Source of the DNA: Aquanectria penicillioides | Lineage: Eukaryota > Ascomycota > Sordariomycetes > Hypocreales > Nectriaceae | Length of the DNA stretch: 64,000 nucleotides | Direction of reading: 5' to 3' | Assembly: GCA_003415625.1 (NCBI GenBank) | Contig: PYIU01000009.1 | Span: 2,418,001 to 2,482,000 of the forward strand | Shown: piece after piece, positions 47,742 through 58,111 of the stretch | Position numbering within the stretch: the first letter of the stretch is position 1 | Layout: every line of letters starts with the position of its first letter | Made by a program: the position numbers and the translations under genes | Notes under the pieces: generated by a model | Told to the model about the DNA's origin: nothing | What the model saw: only the letters and a program-made list of their open reading frames with translations | The model's database searches: none

Positions 47742-49294
47742 TTATCGACGAGTAACCCACCATGTGCCCGGTCTATCCAGCTTTTCCAGATCATCGGTAA
47801 GGGCATTCTCCAAAGGCGAGAATTTGAAATGCTTTCGCAAAATCTGAAGTTGTTCTATAACCAAAACGCGTTGTGAAGGGGAACTGAACTCTGACTGGGC
47901 AAGGAATATCAAAGGCCACAGCAGAAACCGGATAGCCGATTGAGTCCGGAACCTCTTGGGGTCGAGGAGATGCGGCGTGGCAGCAATAATGTCGCTGATC
48001 AACTCGCTCACGTTTGCAAGCCCGGTCTCGCTTATCGCCATCAAGTCGTCGAGGCTTGGCCCAGGGCCGTCTTCTTGAAAAGCCATCGTCAAAGTCTTAT
48101 TCCTTACCACATCTTCCAAGAATATCCTCCCCATGCGGAGCATGATCCACCCCTTTGCCAGCTGCGTCTTTCTGGCCCTGTTGTTTAAGCAGTCCTCTGG
48201 AAGCTCGTCCCAGTTCGGCAGGTTTGCCAGCCGCCAAGATATCGCGGTGTCGATATATTTGGCCTGCCGCACCAGCTCAGTAACTGAGTCGGGGCTGTTA
48301 TCCTTCTTGCTCAGCGACAGCTGGATCTGGATAAGGCGGTCCCAAAATTGGTTTCGGCGATGAAGCTGGAACCCCAGCTCCGACTCCGTCATGTTCGCTT
48401 CGACCTCTATTGATATTAAATCATCCGGCAGTGGCACTGCTTGCAGCATGCAGCTCATTCGGATATGATTTGTGGCAATCGCGAGCAGGGGGCGCCCCTG
48501 GGGAGTGTCGTTTTGAGCTGCCCTGAGACGCAGCAGAGTTAACGTGCCGCGCACGTGAGCTATCCAGGAAGCTGTCGAGGACCAGTCGCGGAACCGAAAC
48601 GATTCAAACAGGCCGAGAAACAAGACCGATAGCAGCGTCGAGTCGAGAGGCGCCCGTGAGGGATCCGCGAGCGCCGTGTTGGTGTGCTTTAGCGCCCGAC
48701 AATAGGCCCCTTCCGCGGCTCGGCTGATTTCAGGGTTATAGTCGTCGATAGCCCAGTATGCAAACGCGGCCGCCTGCAGACTGTATTCTACAGGGCGGCT
48801 GCTCAGCAGCTTGCCGCAATCGTCGCTCAGCAGTCCGGAGAACTTAGAAGCTGGCATGTAATCGTTAATGAAGAACCAAATCACCGCGTCTTCGGGCGGC
48901 GAGTTGAGCTGTCGCAAAGGGCTTCCGACATCTCTTGCGACAGCTTTGGGGACGGTGGATAGATTGTCAGACGGAGACGATTGATCCGACTCGCTCCGCT
49001 TCACCTGAGGCGAGACTTCTGGGACCCGTCTCGACTGTGCCTTGGGTGGCTCCCTGGACTTCTGGGCTCTTAGAATGACCAATTTTGTCTGATCTTGAAT
49101 CACAAGGTCTTTGGAGTCCTTGTCGTATCCCGGACACGAGATGGACTTGCGGATGCATTGGGTACAGCACGGCTTCTTCTTGTCGCACTACGTTGACGTT
49201 AGACAGGGGTTCAACGAGTCTCTCAAGTACAGACCTTGGCTCTTCTCAACCGACACGCATGGCAAGCATCCGATGGCTTCCCGCGGTTAACCAT
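47742..49294 (-). CDS. Zn2Cys6 transcription factor, DUF3468/fungal_trans_2-like
   Basis: Predicted regulator of 501 residues. Exon 1 is 49294-49235 and exon 2 is 49187-47742. The zinc cluster DACHACRLRRAK|CDKKKPCCTQCIRKSISCPGYD is split by the 47-base intron just before its third cysteine, and CPGYD is a typical ending for this subgroup. A Ser/Arg-rich linker follows. The long helical domain has FINDYMPASKFSG, AAAFAYWAIDDYNPE, FESFRFRDWSSTASWIAHVRG and WWVTRR at the C-terminus. The donor is GTCTGT. It is on the same strand as the OCD-family gene, 531 bases downstream of that gene's stop, so it is a candidate regulator of the amino-acid block (inference). Confidence 0.9.
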
Positions 49295-49825
49295 GATCTT
49301 GCAGTAGCGGCGAAGATGTCTCCTTTCAAGCGTCTCGGCGTTGTCGGAAGCGAACCGCCGACTGTAGGGTAGCTGAGGTACAGTACCCGGCCCGTTCAGC
49401 AGGGTCGGGTCAGAAGGCAGGATTTAAGCTCATTCGTCCATTGGCTGGCAAAGGCCTTTAGCAAACATGAAGTTGACAGAGGCTGGACGTTGACGATATT
49501 CGACGCGATTAGTCAGCTGTCACAACGGCTGTTATTGGTACGAATCTGCGGAGGCCTCTAGCATTTACAAAAGTGCGAGCACAGCCTCAATGCTCAATGA
49601 GATGATTCTCGGTTGATGTCTCTGGCTATTGGCTGCACGACGCCAACGTGCTTAGTCATGCCACACACCCAATTTCATTGGTGTTGCGGATATTACAAGT
49701 CCCCGAGGCTACCAAAGAGGCAGTTGCCGAGACCAAAGCCACAGTCGTCGTCAACGTCGCGACGTGTAGGATCATCAGGCCCAAGATTGTTCACTCAATT
49801 GATGCAATCTACTGGTTCTATTCAA
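49295..49825. other. Upstream region of Zn2Cys6 factor
   Basis: No supported gene. It includes the 3' flank of the OCD-family gene. Confidence 0.5.
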
Positions 49826-50950
49826 CTAGAAATCATCGACCACCGTCCCTTTGCGGTGCTTGCGAGCCAAGGACAAGACTGAATTTCCAGCCGCGAGATC
49901 CGTCAAGCCCACCCCGACGCTCTTGTAGATAACGAACCCCTGCTCCAGCCATTGATTGAGCAGTTTCTGCGAATCAGATGTACATTTGGATTTCCAATCT
50001 AAAATCTCGCCCACCTCTACGACGTGGTCGGCCTTGACGTCGCTCTGAGCAAGCTCGCCGGCAGAAACAAGAGCCACCTCCTGGTCATCCACCATGATGG
50101 CGGTGCCAGCTCCCTTGGGGTTGTAGCCCTGGGCATCGGCAACGTTGTTTAACAAAACGGGGTCGATTTCCACCATGTCGGGCTGCCACGACCCAATAGC
50201 AGAGACGTAGCACCCGCGTCCTTCTGCCAGTCGTTGGGCAAAGAAACGTGCCGGGAACAGCGGTTTTTTGGAGGGAGTTGTGCAGAAAACGACGTCGGCC
50301 TCGGACAATACGGCCTCTAACCCGCCTAAGGCGCTGGCATCAATGCAGTCTAGTTTGGCGGCCGACATCCACCTCGATTGGTTCTCTGTTCTGATCCGGC
50401 CCAGCAGCTGGAGAGACCTTTCCAAGTTTCGGTTGACCACGGTGATGCGCTTAATATCCGCCCCCCTGAGTGCGAGTGCTAAGCGGATGTGCCATAGCGC
50501 TTGCTTGCCGGCTCCAAAAACCACCACATTGGCGGTTTGCTTCCTCCAGGAATAAGGAACCATGACGCTCAGTGACGTTCGGTACGCCGTGATTTCTACG
50601 GCATTGAGAAACCCTGTTGGCAAGCCATTTTCATCGCACAAGGCCAAGATGCCGTGCAGCGTGGGCTTGGGGCCGCTGGCAGTTTGAGCATTAGTAGAAG
50701 GGGCAGTGGACGGGTCGACAATGATCTTAACGCCAACACCCGTCGCGTCGGTAAAGGGCCTGAAGAGCGTCTTGAGACCACTGGGACGGGTCACGACGCT
50801 GGCGTCGGGTTGAAAGTTGCGTTCATCTCCCACTGAGAAATCCAAAAGAGACTTTCCGAGGTCATCTCTAACGCCAGCAACCTCCAAGGGCGACAGGTTG
50901 ATGAGGAGCTCATGGACGGCTTTGTCGCCGAGGACAATGCAGCTGGTCAT
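49826..50950 (-). CDS. Ornithine cyclodeaminase/mu-crystallin family protein
   Basis: Predicted NAD(P)-dependent enzyme of 374 residues, no intron. The N-terminal segment has VLGDKAVHELL; the substrate-side lysine is expected in VGVKIIVDPS. The Rossmann part has TAYRTSLSVM, NVVVFGAGKQALWHI and ITVVNRN. Later blocks are ADVVFCTTPSKKPLF and AIGSWQPDMVEIDP. ATG 50950 opens just before the first conserved block; ATG 51007 would add 19 residues, and GTG 51043 is not a likely fungal start. Family activities include ornithine cyclodeaminase and pyrroline-2-carboxylate/ketimine reductase. Divergence from a proline-racemase-family gene favours the reductase role in hydroxyproline breakdown (inference). 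Confidence 0.88.
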   Translation of the reverse strand: MTSCIVLGDKAVHELLINLSPLEVAGVRDDLGKSLLDFSVGDERNFQPDASVVTRPSGLKTLFRPFTDATGVGVKIIVDPSTAPSTNAQTASGPKPTLHGILALCDENGLPTGFLNAVEITAYRTSLSVMVPYSWRKQTANVVVFGAGKQALWHIRLALALRGADIKRITVVNRNLERSLQLLGRIRTENQSRWMSAAKLDCIDASALGGLEAVLSEADVVFCTTPSKKPLFPARFFAQRLAEGRGCYVSAIGSWQPDMVEIDPVLLNNVADAQGYNPKGAGTAIMVDDQEVALVSAGELAQSDVKADHVVEVGEILDWKSKCTSDSQKLLNQWLEQGFVIYKSVGVGLTDLAAGNSVLSLARKHRKGTVVDDF

Positions 50951-51207
50951 GATGAGTTGCAGGTAATTCTCCAAGTGGATGTTCTCAATCGACCATGATA
51001 TAGTCATCGGGTTCCCATCCGATGCCCCGCATCGGGCGGACACTCTGCTGGCAATCCCGAATAGATTGTCCCCGTCAGTGAACGGGAATTATACCCGCTG
51101 GTCGGTTTATTTCCCGGCCAGAGTTGAACAGGCGGCGCAAGTATATAAGTCGCTTCTCACCAAAAGAACTCATCAGAGATATTCATTAAATCATTCAATC
51201 CGACACT
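50951..51207. promoter_or_regulatory. Bidirectional promoter, OCD-family and racemase-family genes
   Basis: Only 257 bases separate the two start codons. TATATAA at 51142-51148 lies 60 bases before the racemase-family ATG. The stretch near 51010-51065 contains CGGGCGGAC and CCCGATGCCCCG, with CGG/CCG half-sites of the kind Zn2Cys6 factors bind (inference). Confidence 0.6.
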
Positions 51208-52275
51208 ATGCACTTCTCGAGGACTATCAATGTCGTTGGCATACATTGCGCTGGAGAGGTTGGCGATGTCATTGTCGGAGGTGTCCTCGATGTCCCGGGG
51301 AAAACAATGTACGAAAAGATGATGTACTTTTGGACCAAGGCAGACGATCTGCGCCTTTTGCTCATGAACGAGCCTCGAGGGCGGTCTTCGATGTGCACTA
51401 ATCTTGTGCTCCCACCCTGCGACCCGAGAGCCGACGCCGGGTTCCTCATCATGGAAAGCGAGGAGTATCCCCCGATGTCGGGAGCCAATACCGTCTGCAC
51501 GGCCACTGCTCTCCTCGAAACCGGCATGATATCGATGAAGGAGCCAGAGACTAAGCTCTCGCTTGATACCGCTGCGGGACTGGTATCGGTGACGGCCCAG
51601 TGCCAAGATGGGCGGTGCGAAAGCGTCGCCTTTGACAACGTTCCGGCCTTTGTTTTTGAACTAGACTGCGAAATCGAGGTGCCGGGCCTCGGGACCGTCA
51701 AGGCCGACATCGCCTGGGGTGGTATGATCTACGCTATCGTCGATGCTGCGTCTGTCGGGTTGGAGATCAAGAGCGAGGCTGGGGTTACGTTGGTGGAAGT
51801 CGGAGAGCGCATCAAGAGAGCCATCCAAAAGCAGACGAACCCCGTGCACCCAGAGAACCCAAGAATTCGCGGCGTCACCGTTCTGGAGTTTACAGGGCCA
51901 TTGCAGCACGACGAGCAAGGAAAGGTAGCCGTCAACACCGTCGTCGTCTCGCCCGGCCGCCTTGACCGAAGCCCGTGCGGAACCGGTACCTGCGCTCGGC
52001 TAGCTGTGCTACATGCTAGGGGAGAGCTGCAAGTCGGCGAATCTTTCCGCCACAAGAGCGTAATCGGAACGGAGTTTGTAGGTGCGATCCGAGGAACCGA
52101 CAAGGTTGGAGAGTATCCTGCCGTGCTTCCTACTGTCAAAGGGAGTGCCTACATTACGAGCTTCAAGCAGGTCGTGCTGGACCCGAGAGATCCATTCCCG
52201 CAAGGCTTTAGAGTTGGAGACTCATGGCATCTAAAAGGAGATCCCCTGCCAACAGACCCGACGGCGCAAGAGTGA
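51208..52275 (+). CDS. Proline racemase superfamily protein (hydroxyproline epimerase/dehydratase-like)
   Basis: Predicted cofactor-independent enzyme of 355 residues without introns. The fold signature is continuous: GEVGDVIVGG near residue 17, NEPRG at 54-58, PPMSGANTVC, and RSPCGTGTCARLAVLHARG. Two acid/base residues define function in this family. Here the second is the usual cysteine (Cys257), but the first position is Ser91 rather than Cys. Cys/Cys members are racemases or 4-hydroxyproline epimerases, and Thr/Cys members are trans-3-hydroxy-L-proline dehydratases. Ser/Cys members have been linked to either hydroxyproline reaction, so proline racemase proper is unlikely. No secretion signal is seen. 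It shares a promoter with the OCD-family gene. Confidence 0.9.
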   Translation: MHFSRTINVVGIHCAGEVGDVIVGGVLDVPGKTMYEKMMYFWTKADDLRLLLMNEPRGRSSMCTNLVLPPCDPRADAGFLIMESEEYPPMSGANTVCTATALLETGMISMKEPETKLSLDTAAGLVSVTAQCQDGRCESVAFDNVPAFVFELDCEIEVPGLGTVKADIAWGGMIYAIVDAASVGLEIKSEAGVTLVEVGERIKRAIQKQTNPVHPENPRIRGVTVLEFTGPLQHDEQGKVAVNTVVVSPGRLDRSPCGTGTCARLAVLHARGELQVGESFRHKSVIGTEFVGAIRGTDKVGEYPAVLPTVKGSAYITSFKQVVLDPRDPFPQGFRVGDSWHLKGDPLPTDPTAQE

Positions 52276-52810
52276 TGGAGATTATTTCGGTAGATTAATT
52301 TAACTAGTCTCGCCGTTATAACATGTGAATCTGTCACGTAGAATCATATAGTAGATGCATGTGTATTGAGGTCTATTAAAAAGCCTTGTTTTTCTATAAA
52401 GGGAATATTGTCTTAGAGTGTAACAAATACGGGTGACATAACAGCTTGCACAATAGACCAGTCGCCGCTACGGCAAAAGATCCAGCAGTAATTGCAGTCG
52501 CCGCGATTACTGAGTGTCACATATCCGTATTTAACACAGCGGCCGGAGCCTTCCGGGCCTGTGTTGCAAGAGCTATTCAAGCATTACTTAATTTTCATCT
52601 TAAGTACTGCTTAGGCACTATTCAGGCAGTACTTAAACACTACTTAAGCACTGCTTAAATGCATTGCTTAAGGGCTCAGCCACAACTCAGGACTGCTCTG
52701 GCGTGCCTTGGGTAAAAGCAGCGTTAGCTCCAGCTCTTAGACGATATAGGAAACTCCCAACGTTGAGATCTATATGGCATATATGTTGTTATTCTTTATT
52801 GAGCTGAAGA
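52276..52810. other. 3' flanks of convergent genes
   Basis: AT-rich and non-coding; it contains the palindromic repeat cluster listed next. Confidence 0.55.
52585..52671. repeat. Cluster of near-palindromic TTAAGYACTGCTTAA units
   Basis: TTAAGTACTGCTT at 52599-52611 is mirrored by AGGCAGTACTTAA at 52623-52635, so the pair can form a hairpin. TTAAGCACTGCTTAA at 52643-52657 is itself almost palindromic, and GCATTGCTTAAG follows. It lies between two convergent genes. It could be a decayed miniature inverted-repeat element or a terminator-like structure; no coding capacity. Confidence 0.6.
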
Positions 52811-55189
52811 TTAGCACATTGGAGGTTCTGAAGAATCCAGTATCCAGTAGATATCCGAGTTCTCGATTGAATTTGCCAAGTGCATCATCTGCTCCGTTGT
52901 GAACCCACTCTCCACATCAAACCCAACCATGTCGGCAGCGATTAGACATTCGCCATCGATTCGTTCCGAGTTGCTGCAAGACGAGCCCCTGCGCCGTCTG
53001 ATGGGGTCTCCGTTGCTGTTCAAGTGACTACTAGGACAAGGGGAACTCTCCGCTAAGCGGCTCAAGAGGTCGTCCATCAGGTGTAGCTCGGATTTCCGAA
53101 ATTTCGCCACCAAATTCCCGTGCGAAACCATGGCATCAAAAATTTCATGCGCTTTTTTGATCCAGGAAGAGGAATTTTCGAGCAGTTGAGGGTCGAGCAC
53201 TGGCCCAAGCAAAAGATTGATCGTCGACACGAATAGAGCTTCGAGATCAAAGGGTAAAAAGGTTTCTAACGAGATCAGTCAAGTTGGCAACATGACGCAG
53301 TGACACTCACCAAGGAGCTTCTCGGTCTTTAGGCAGTGAAGAATACTAATCATTTGCTGGGAAGAGTCGATGCATGCTCTGGCTAAATTCCACACGGTTT
53401 GGGAAGCGCTCAGGGCAACGCGGCGAGGGCCTGGGGACTCCAAGCGCATCTTGAGAAATGAGAACAAGATTGGCCTTATGGAGAGGGCGATGCACTGCAG
53501 CTGATTAATACTGGCTGTAGACGGCGTTGCACACGTACCTGATGGTAGAGGAGGTGCAGTCCGGCCGATGCCCTGGAGATGCCGTGCGGCGCCTTGTCCA
53601 GTGGCAAGGGACACGCATCTCGAAGTTCATCAGCCAGCTCTGCAATGTTTGCCAGCACTTCCTTGGCATTGGTGAGGAACTTTCTGTTCAGCCGGCCATC
53701 GCCGTCGAAGCCGTAGACCGCTGCAATTCTCAGCCAAGATAGCGCAACCAGTTTGGGCCAACTCACCTCGTGAGATTTGGGCCGTGATTCGAGACAGCTT
53801 TACCCTAATGGCAAAGGCCACGGTGCGTTGTGAGCTTGGAAAGCACGGGGGCTTGGCATACACGTCCTCGTCATTGATGGTTTGAGGAAGCCCCATGGAG
53901 GACGTGATTTGCCGATCCAGGATGTACACCGTCCACCAGATGCGACGGCTCCTCTCGACAAGCGGCTGCCCGAGGTGCTGAACAGGCATATTTGTGTGCA
54001 AACCTTGTACCAACGCCATCCTCATAGCCTGTCCTATCTTGTAGGTTGTTAGCGGTGGCGTCTTTGGCTTGCTCGTGGATCTCTCACAAAGTTGTGGGCT
54101 GAATGCCGATGTTCCAGGCATTGCAAAAACAAACCAATGCAGCAAAGCACCTCTATCGACAGCATTGGTTCATTCCAGAGGATGTGGACATCTGGAAGCA
54201 GTCGGAGGGCAGTGACAAAGAGGTCAATGCCTACGGGTTGACTCGTCTCCACGCTGTGGCTGGTTTCCACGAATTGCTTGCCCAAGGCGAGGATTATGAG
54301 CAGTTGGATGTTTCTCAAATCTGGCGATGCGAATATGATGGTGGGGCTCGAGTAGTATTCGTACAAGTTTGTCATGAATATGTCCTCATCGAACAGATGT
54401 AGCGCTTGGCAGCATCGGAACTTGGCCGCGTTGACCAAGTAGATGGCGTAGTCGAGGCTAGGGATGAGCGGCACATCAAAATCCCCAGGCGTCCGGAGGC
54501 CATCCCAGTCCAAGTGATACGCGAGGCCATCAAAGAGCAGACTCGAGGTGGGTAGGGCGGTGTGATGCACGTACTCGTAGGTCAGGCTGAGCACCCGGCG
54601 GCTAAAGGACCAAGTCGACGAGGGCCCGAGGTACCCTAACCTGTTAGCGATTCCAAGGTGGTGGTTGCGGCACTTACACGATCTCCCGTTCTGCTCAGTC
54701 ATGTACGTCGACTGGACTATGGACAACGGGTTTGTCAGTGACGATGCCAGGGGGTCCAGTTCGGTTCTGGGTTGCGAGCACTGGGCTTCTTCTGTCTGTG
54801 CTGCGTTTTCCAACGGTTCGGTACTTGCTGGGTTCCGCAATGTCTCGATTGAAACTGCCGACATTAGAATGACTCTGGGTGAAGAGCGGACGACGCACCC
54901 TGAATCGTTCCGACGTCTCCTTCGGGCCTTGCTCTATCTTTTTCCAACAAGGCAATCTTTTCCTGTAGCTCTTCCAGTTGCCTAGTACAGGTTAATTCGG
55001 CGTGGCAACCCCAAGCCAGGTGGACAACCTTCGTGTGACGGTAACCTTTTGGTCGCCGTCATCGAATGCGCACGGCTGATTGCGCTTCGAGCAGCTATCG
55101 CAAGGCTGAGTGCCTGAGCATTTGATCTTCTGGCTACGGCATCTCGTGCACCTGCGCTTCTCAGCCGATGATTCGGACGGAATGGGCAC
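52811..55189 (-). CDS. Zn2Cys6 transcription factor with coiled coil and fungal_trans domain
   Basis: Predicted regulator of 686 residues in eight exons: 55189-55029, 54981-54899, 54854-54678, 54635-54088, 54037-53767, 53720-53539, 53494-53311 and 53265-52811. All junctions keep frame with GT..AG ends. The zinc cluster is CTRCRSQKIKCSGTQPCDSC..NQPC. The second exon supplies a coil (QLEELQEKIALLEKD). The middle homology region has YLGPSSTWSFSRRVL, IGQAMRMALVQGLH, RSRRIWWTVYILDRQ and SSMGLPQTINDEDV. The C-terminus is acidic with DIYWILDSSEPP, a possible activation segment. It is convergent with the racemase-family gene and divergent from the truncated transporter, so it probably belongs to the same block. 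Confidence 0.92.
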
Positions 55190-55781
55190 CGTATACTCAC
55201 GCTGGGCCCAACCGTTTGGTGACCCGCCCGCGTCCGGGTCGTCTTCCCGAGTTGGGGCGAGGCATGACGGATGTGGTGGATAAGATGAGGTCCCGACTGA
55301 GTCTTATCTCTTCGAGATTGTTGGAAACAGGAAGTGATTTAGATGCCAAGTTGGGCACGAGTCAAGGAGGCGGGAAATGGGCCCGAGTTGAGCGATTGTG
55401 TGGTGTTTTGACCCACTTCCGGCTGTATTCCCGAGCATCTCTACGGATCCGGGATACCTCTGTCGGTCTGACCGCCGTAGCTGGAGCCCAAATAATCGCC
55501 AATACAACCCTGCGACGACTCATCGGGACTGATTAACGAGATTGCGTAGTCCAATCTCCAAGGTAGCTTCCAAGCGGCTGGATCAGAATCTGGGGTATTG
55601 GATACGTCGACCCATGCTGACAAGCAGGCGAGGTTAGCGTAGCCGCCAGCCATGACGCCTCACCCCTGCGAGCAACATTCTGCTTTCTCTGTGATATCAC
55701 GCCATCTAAAGGAATGGCTTTGGGTTAAATAGGCTGCAGGTTCCAATGCGGGTTCCACCACGAGGCAAGTCAATTCCGAAC
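55190..55781. promoter_or_regulatory. Divergent upstream region, Zn2Cys6 factor and transporter
   Basis: No supported gene. It contains both promoters. Confidence 0.45.
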
Positions 55782-56649
55782 ATGACAGAAACCACCAAGC
55801 CCAGAGTCAATTTCGAGCTGGCCGACCCTGACCAGGTCGGCGAAGTTCACAATGACCCAGCCCATGCCCATGATGCTGTGTTCGGCGAGATCACGGAGAA
55901 GGGCCCCAACTACCGCAATGTGCACATCCCTAGAAACATTACCCACCTGTGCTGACATTCTTAGGTCGGGTGGCTCGGAACAGCTGCGCTCATGATGAAA
56001 ACTCAGATCGGTCTTGGAGTTCTTTCTATTCCAGCGGCCTTCGATACCTTGGGAATAGTTCCAGGCGTCATCTGTCTCTGCATGATAGCGGCCATCGCCA
56101 CCTGGTCTGACTATATTGTCGGCGTCTTTAAGCTTCACCATTGTCAGGTCTACGGCATCGACGACGCCGGTGCGTTAATGTTTGGGCGCATCGGACGTGA
56201 GATTCTGGGGTCTGCATTCTGCCTTTGTAAGTGATTGACCGGGTTATGACTGTGTATTGACAACTGATAGACTGGATCTTTGTTGCTGGGTCTGGGATGC
56301 TGAGCATTCCTATAAGTCTCAATGCTGTGTCTACACATGGTGCCTGTACCGCCGTCTTCGTTGCCGTCGCTGCAATAATCGGGTTCATCTTCTCCAGCAT
56401 TCGGACTCTTGGCCGGATTAGCTGGCTGGCTTGGGTCGGGTTGGTATGCATCCTGACTTCTAGTAAGCTGCCCGCCTTTGTTTTCCAACCGATTTAACAC
56501 ATGCAGTTTTGATCGCCACCATTGCCGTTGGTATTCAAGATCGCCCAGCCGCTGCACCTCAAGACGGCATTTGGGTATCGGATTATAAAATCGTCAACAA
56601 CCCGTCCTTTACCGAGGCCATTGCGGCAGTATCGGCGCTCGGCAGATAA
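55782..56649 (+). pseudogene. Amino-acid transporter (AAAP family), truncated to its N-terminal half
   Basis: Exons 55782-55919, 55965-56226, 56271-56462 and 56507-56649 give a clean 244-residue frame; relatives have about 450. The soluble N-terminus is acidic. The membrane part begins VGWLGTAALMMKTQIGLGVLSIP, the usual first helix of Aromatic-and-neutral (AVT/MTR-like) permeases, and continues through roughly five helices (YWIFVAGSGMLSIP, SWLAWVGLVCILTS, ILIATIAVGIQ). It ends FTEAIAAVSAL then GR-stop, where relatives go on to a VFAYAG helix. The downstream DNA is unrelated, so a rearrangement removed the second half. ATG 55746 is an alternative start. Its place beside the racemase/OCD pair suggests it once imported their substrate. 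Confidence 0.8.
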
Positions 56650-58111
56650 ACCTGCCTTTTGAGGATGAAATCACAATGTCTGTCAGCGGGTAAGTGGATG
56701 GATCGATTTCTCCGTTCTCCTCTTCAATCTTTCGACACCAAGCCTCGACAAAGCGTCGTATGTCCTGATGAACGTGAACTGGTAGGATCCTAATGGCCGG
56801 GACTATAGAGAGGTCCTTCTTGGAAATGCCGTCCTCCTGGCTGATAGACATCTGGTATTCCCATAATCTTCCTTTTCAATTATCAGATATCAGAACCAGT
56901 ACGCAGGGGGTGTGACATACGGTGCGCCGGCTATTTCATTGGCATTTTGCACTGTACACAACTCAGAAGAGACAACATCCCTACCCCGTACGCCTAATAC
57001 ACAACCACTCTCTTTCGGGTGGCGTCCACCGATGCTCGAATCGTAACAAACCAAAGACCGAAAGTTTCCATCTTTTGGCTAACCAAGCTAATTCCTTGCA
57101 GGTACCAGCGGGAAGGCGCTGAGTTTATCTTGAGGGTCCAGGGTTGATGCAAATCAATTGCCCGCTTCTTACACTGTTAGCTCACATTATTCGCAATTGG
57201 TCCACCAAGCAGTTCAGCGCGGTGAATGACATTCCTGGTCATATCAGATTGTGTGTGACGGGAACGCCGATCCAAAACAGTCTCGACGACTTGGGGTCTT
57301 TGGTTAGCGAGATGTTCAAATTGTTCGATACATCATGCTGTCTTGGATAGAAGAGGTGAGTTGCCCCGACCGATTAGGACCCATTGACACGTCGCAGTTG
57401 GTAAAGGGTCGGCAGAGATACAAGCTTCAAGTCGCCTCAGGAGGCTTCAATCTCGGCCAACTGGCAAAGGATATGAACGCTGTATAAGCTAGTCGTGGAC
57501 TTTTTCCAGCCGAGGGACGTCTAGAGTTGAGCCCTACGACATGGCAGTGCAGAGAATTGCTGACTGGGATTAGGTCCTCAACGTTTACGCGTACTGTCAG
57601 CAGGATCCTTGTAAATGGCTCTGCACAATTTCCCCCAAAACACCGACGGTCAGTGAACTTGTCCCACTCGGAAGAGCGTGCCGCGACTGTCAGCATTCGA
57701 TGGTTCAAAGGAAGTAGTGCGAACCCAACCAATCAAAACCCATGACATGAAGTGATAACTGGGCTTCGTCTCGAATACATGACCACTGTGGCATGTTGAT
57801 CAGTGGCAGTGAATTTTGTAATCCTGATTTATTTTTGGCAAACGTCGTCAGTGAAGACTCGAAGACGCAGCACAGGATGCCACTTGGGATTAGGAAGGAT
57901 GAGTCCCTAGTCTCTCGGACTCGGCCACACCTCGATGTCTTTACGCGTCCTGACCCTAGTGGCCCGAGAGTGTCAGCGTTGTTGCTGATTTGTGGGATCT
58001 TCATCCCGGCATTACGACAGAATTTATGCTGGTACATGAGGTCCGGCAGTCTATGCTCGACTATATAGCGCCCCGATGACCCGATAGGATCACCAGCAAC
58101 ACAGGTTGAAG
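56650..58111. other. Rearranged intergenic region
   Basis: It contains SNF2 fragments (next entry) and a minus-strand frame (56609-56851) with DIRRFVEAWCRKIEEENGEID that may be another remnant of unknown family. A TATATAG box at 58062-58068 serves the GH79 gene. Confidence 0.5.
57100..57335 (+). pseudogene. Fragments of an SNF2-family helicase
   Basis: Two short pieces in different frames match the SNF2 ATPase core: YQREGAEFILRVQG at about 57100-57140 (the start of the helicase domain) and IRNWSTKQFSAV with IRLCVTGTPIQNSLDDLGSLV at about 57180-57310 (around motif III). The Walker A and DEAH segments between them are missing, and there is no continuation beyond. It is a relict. Confidence 0.75.
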
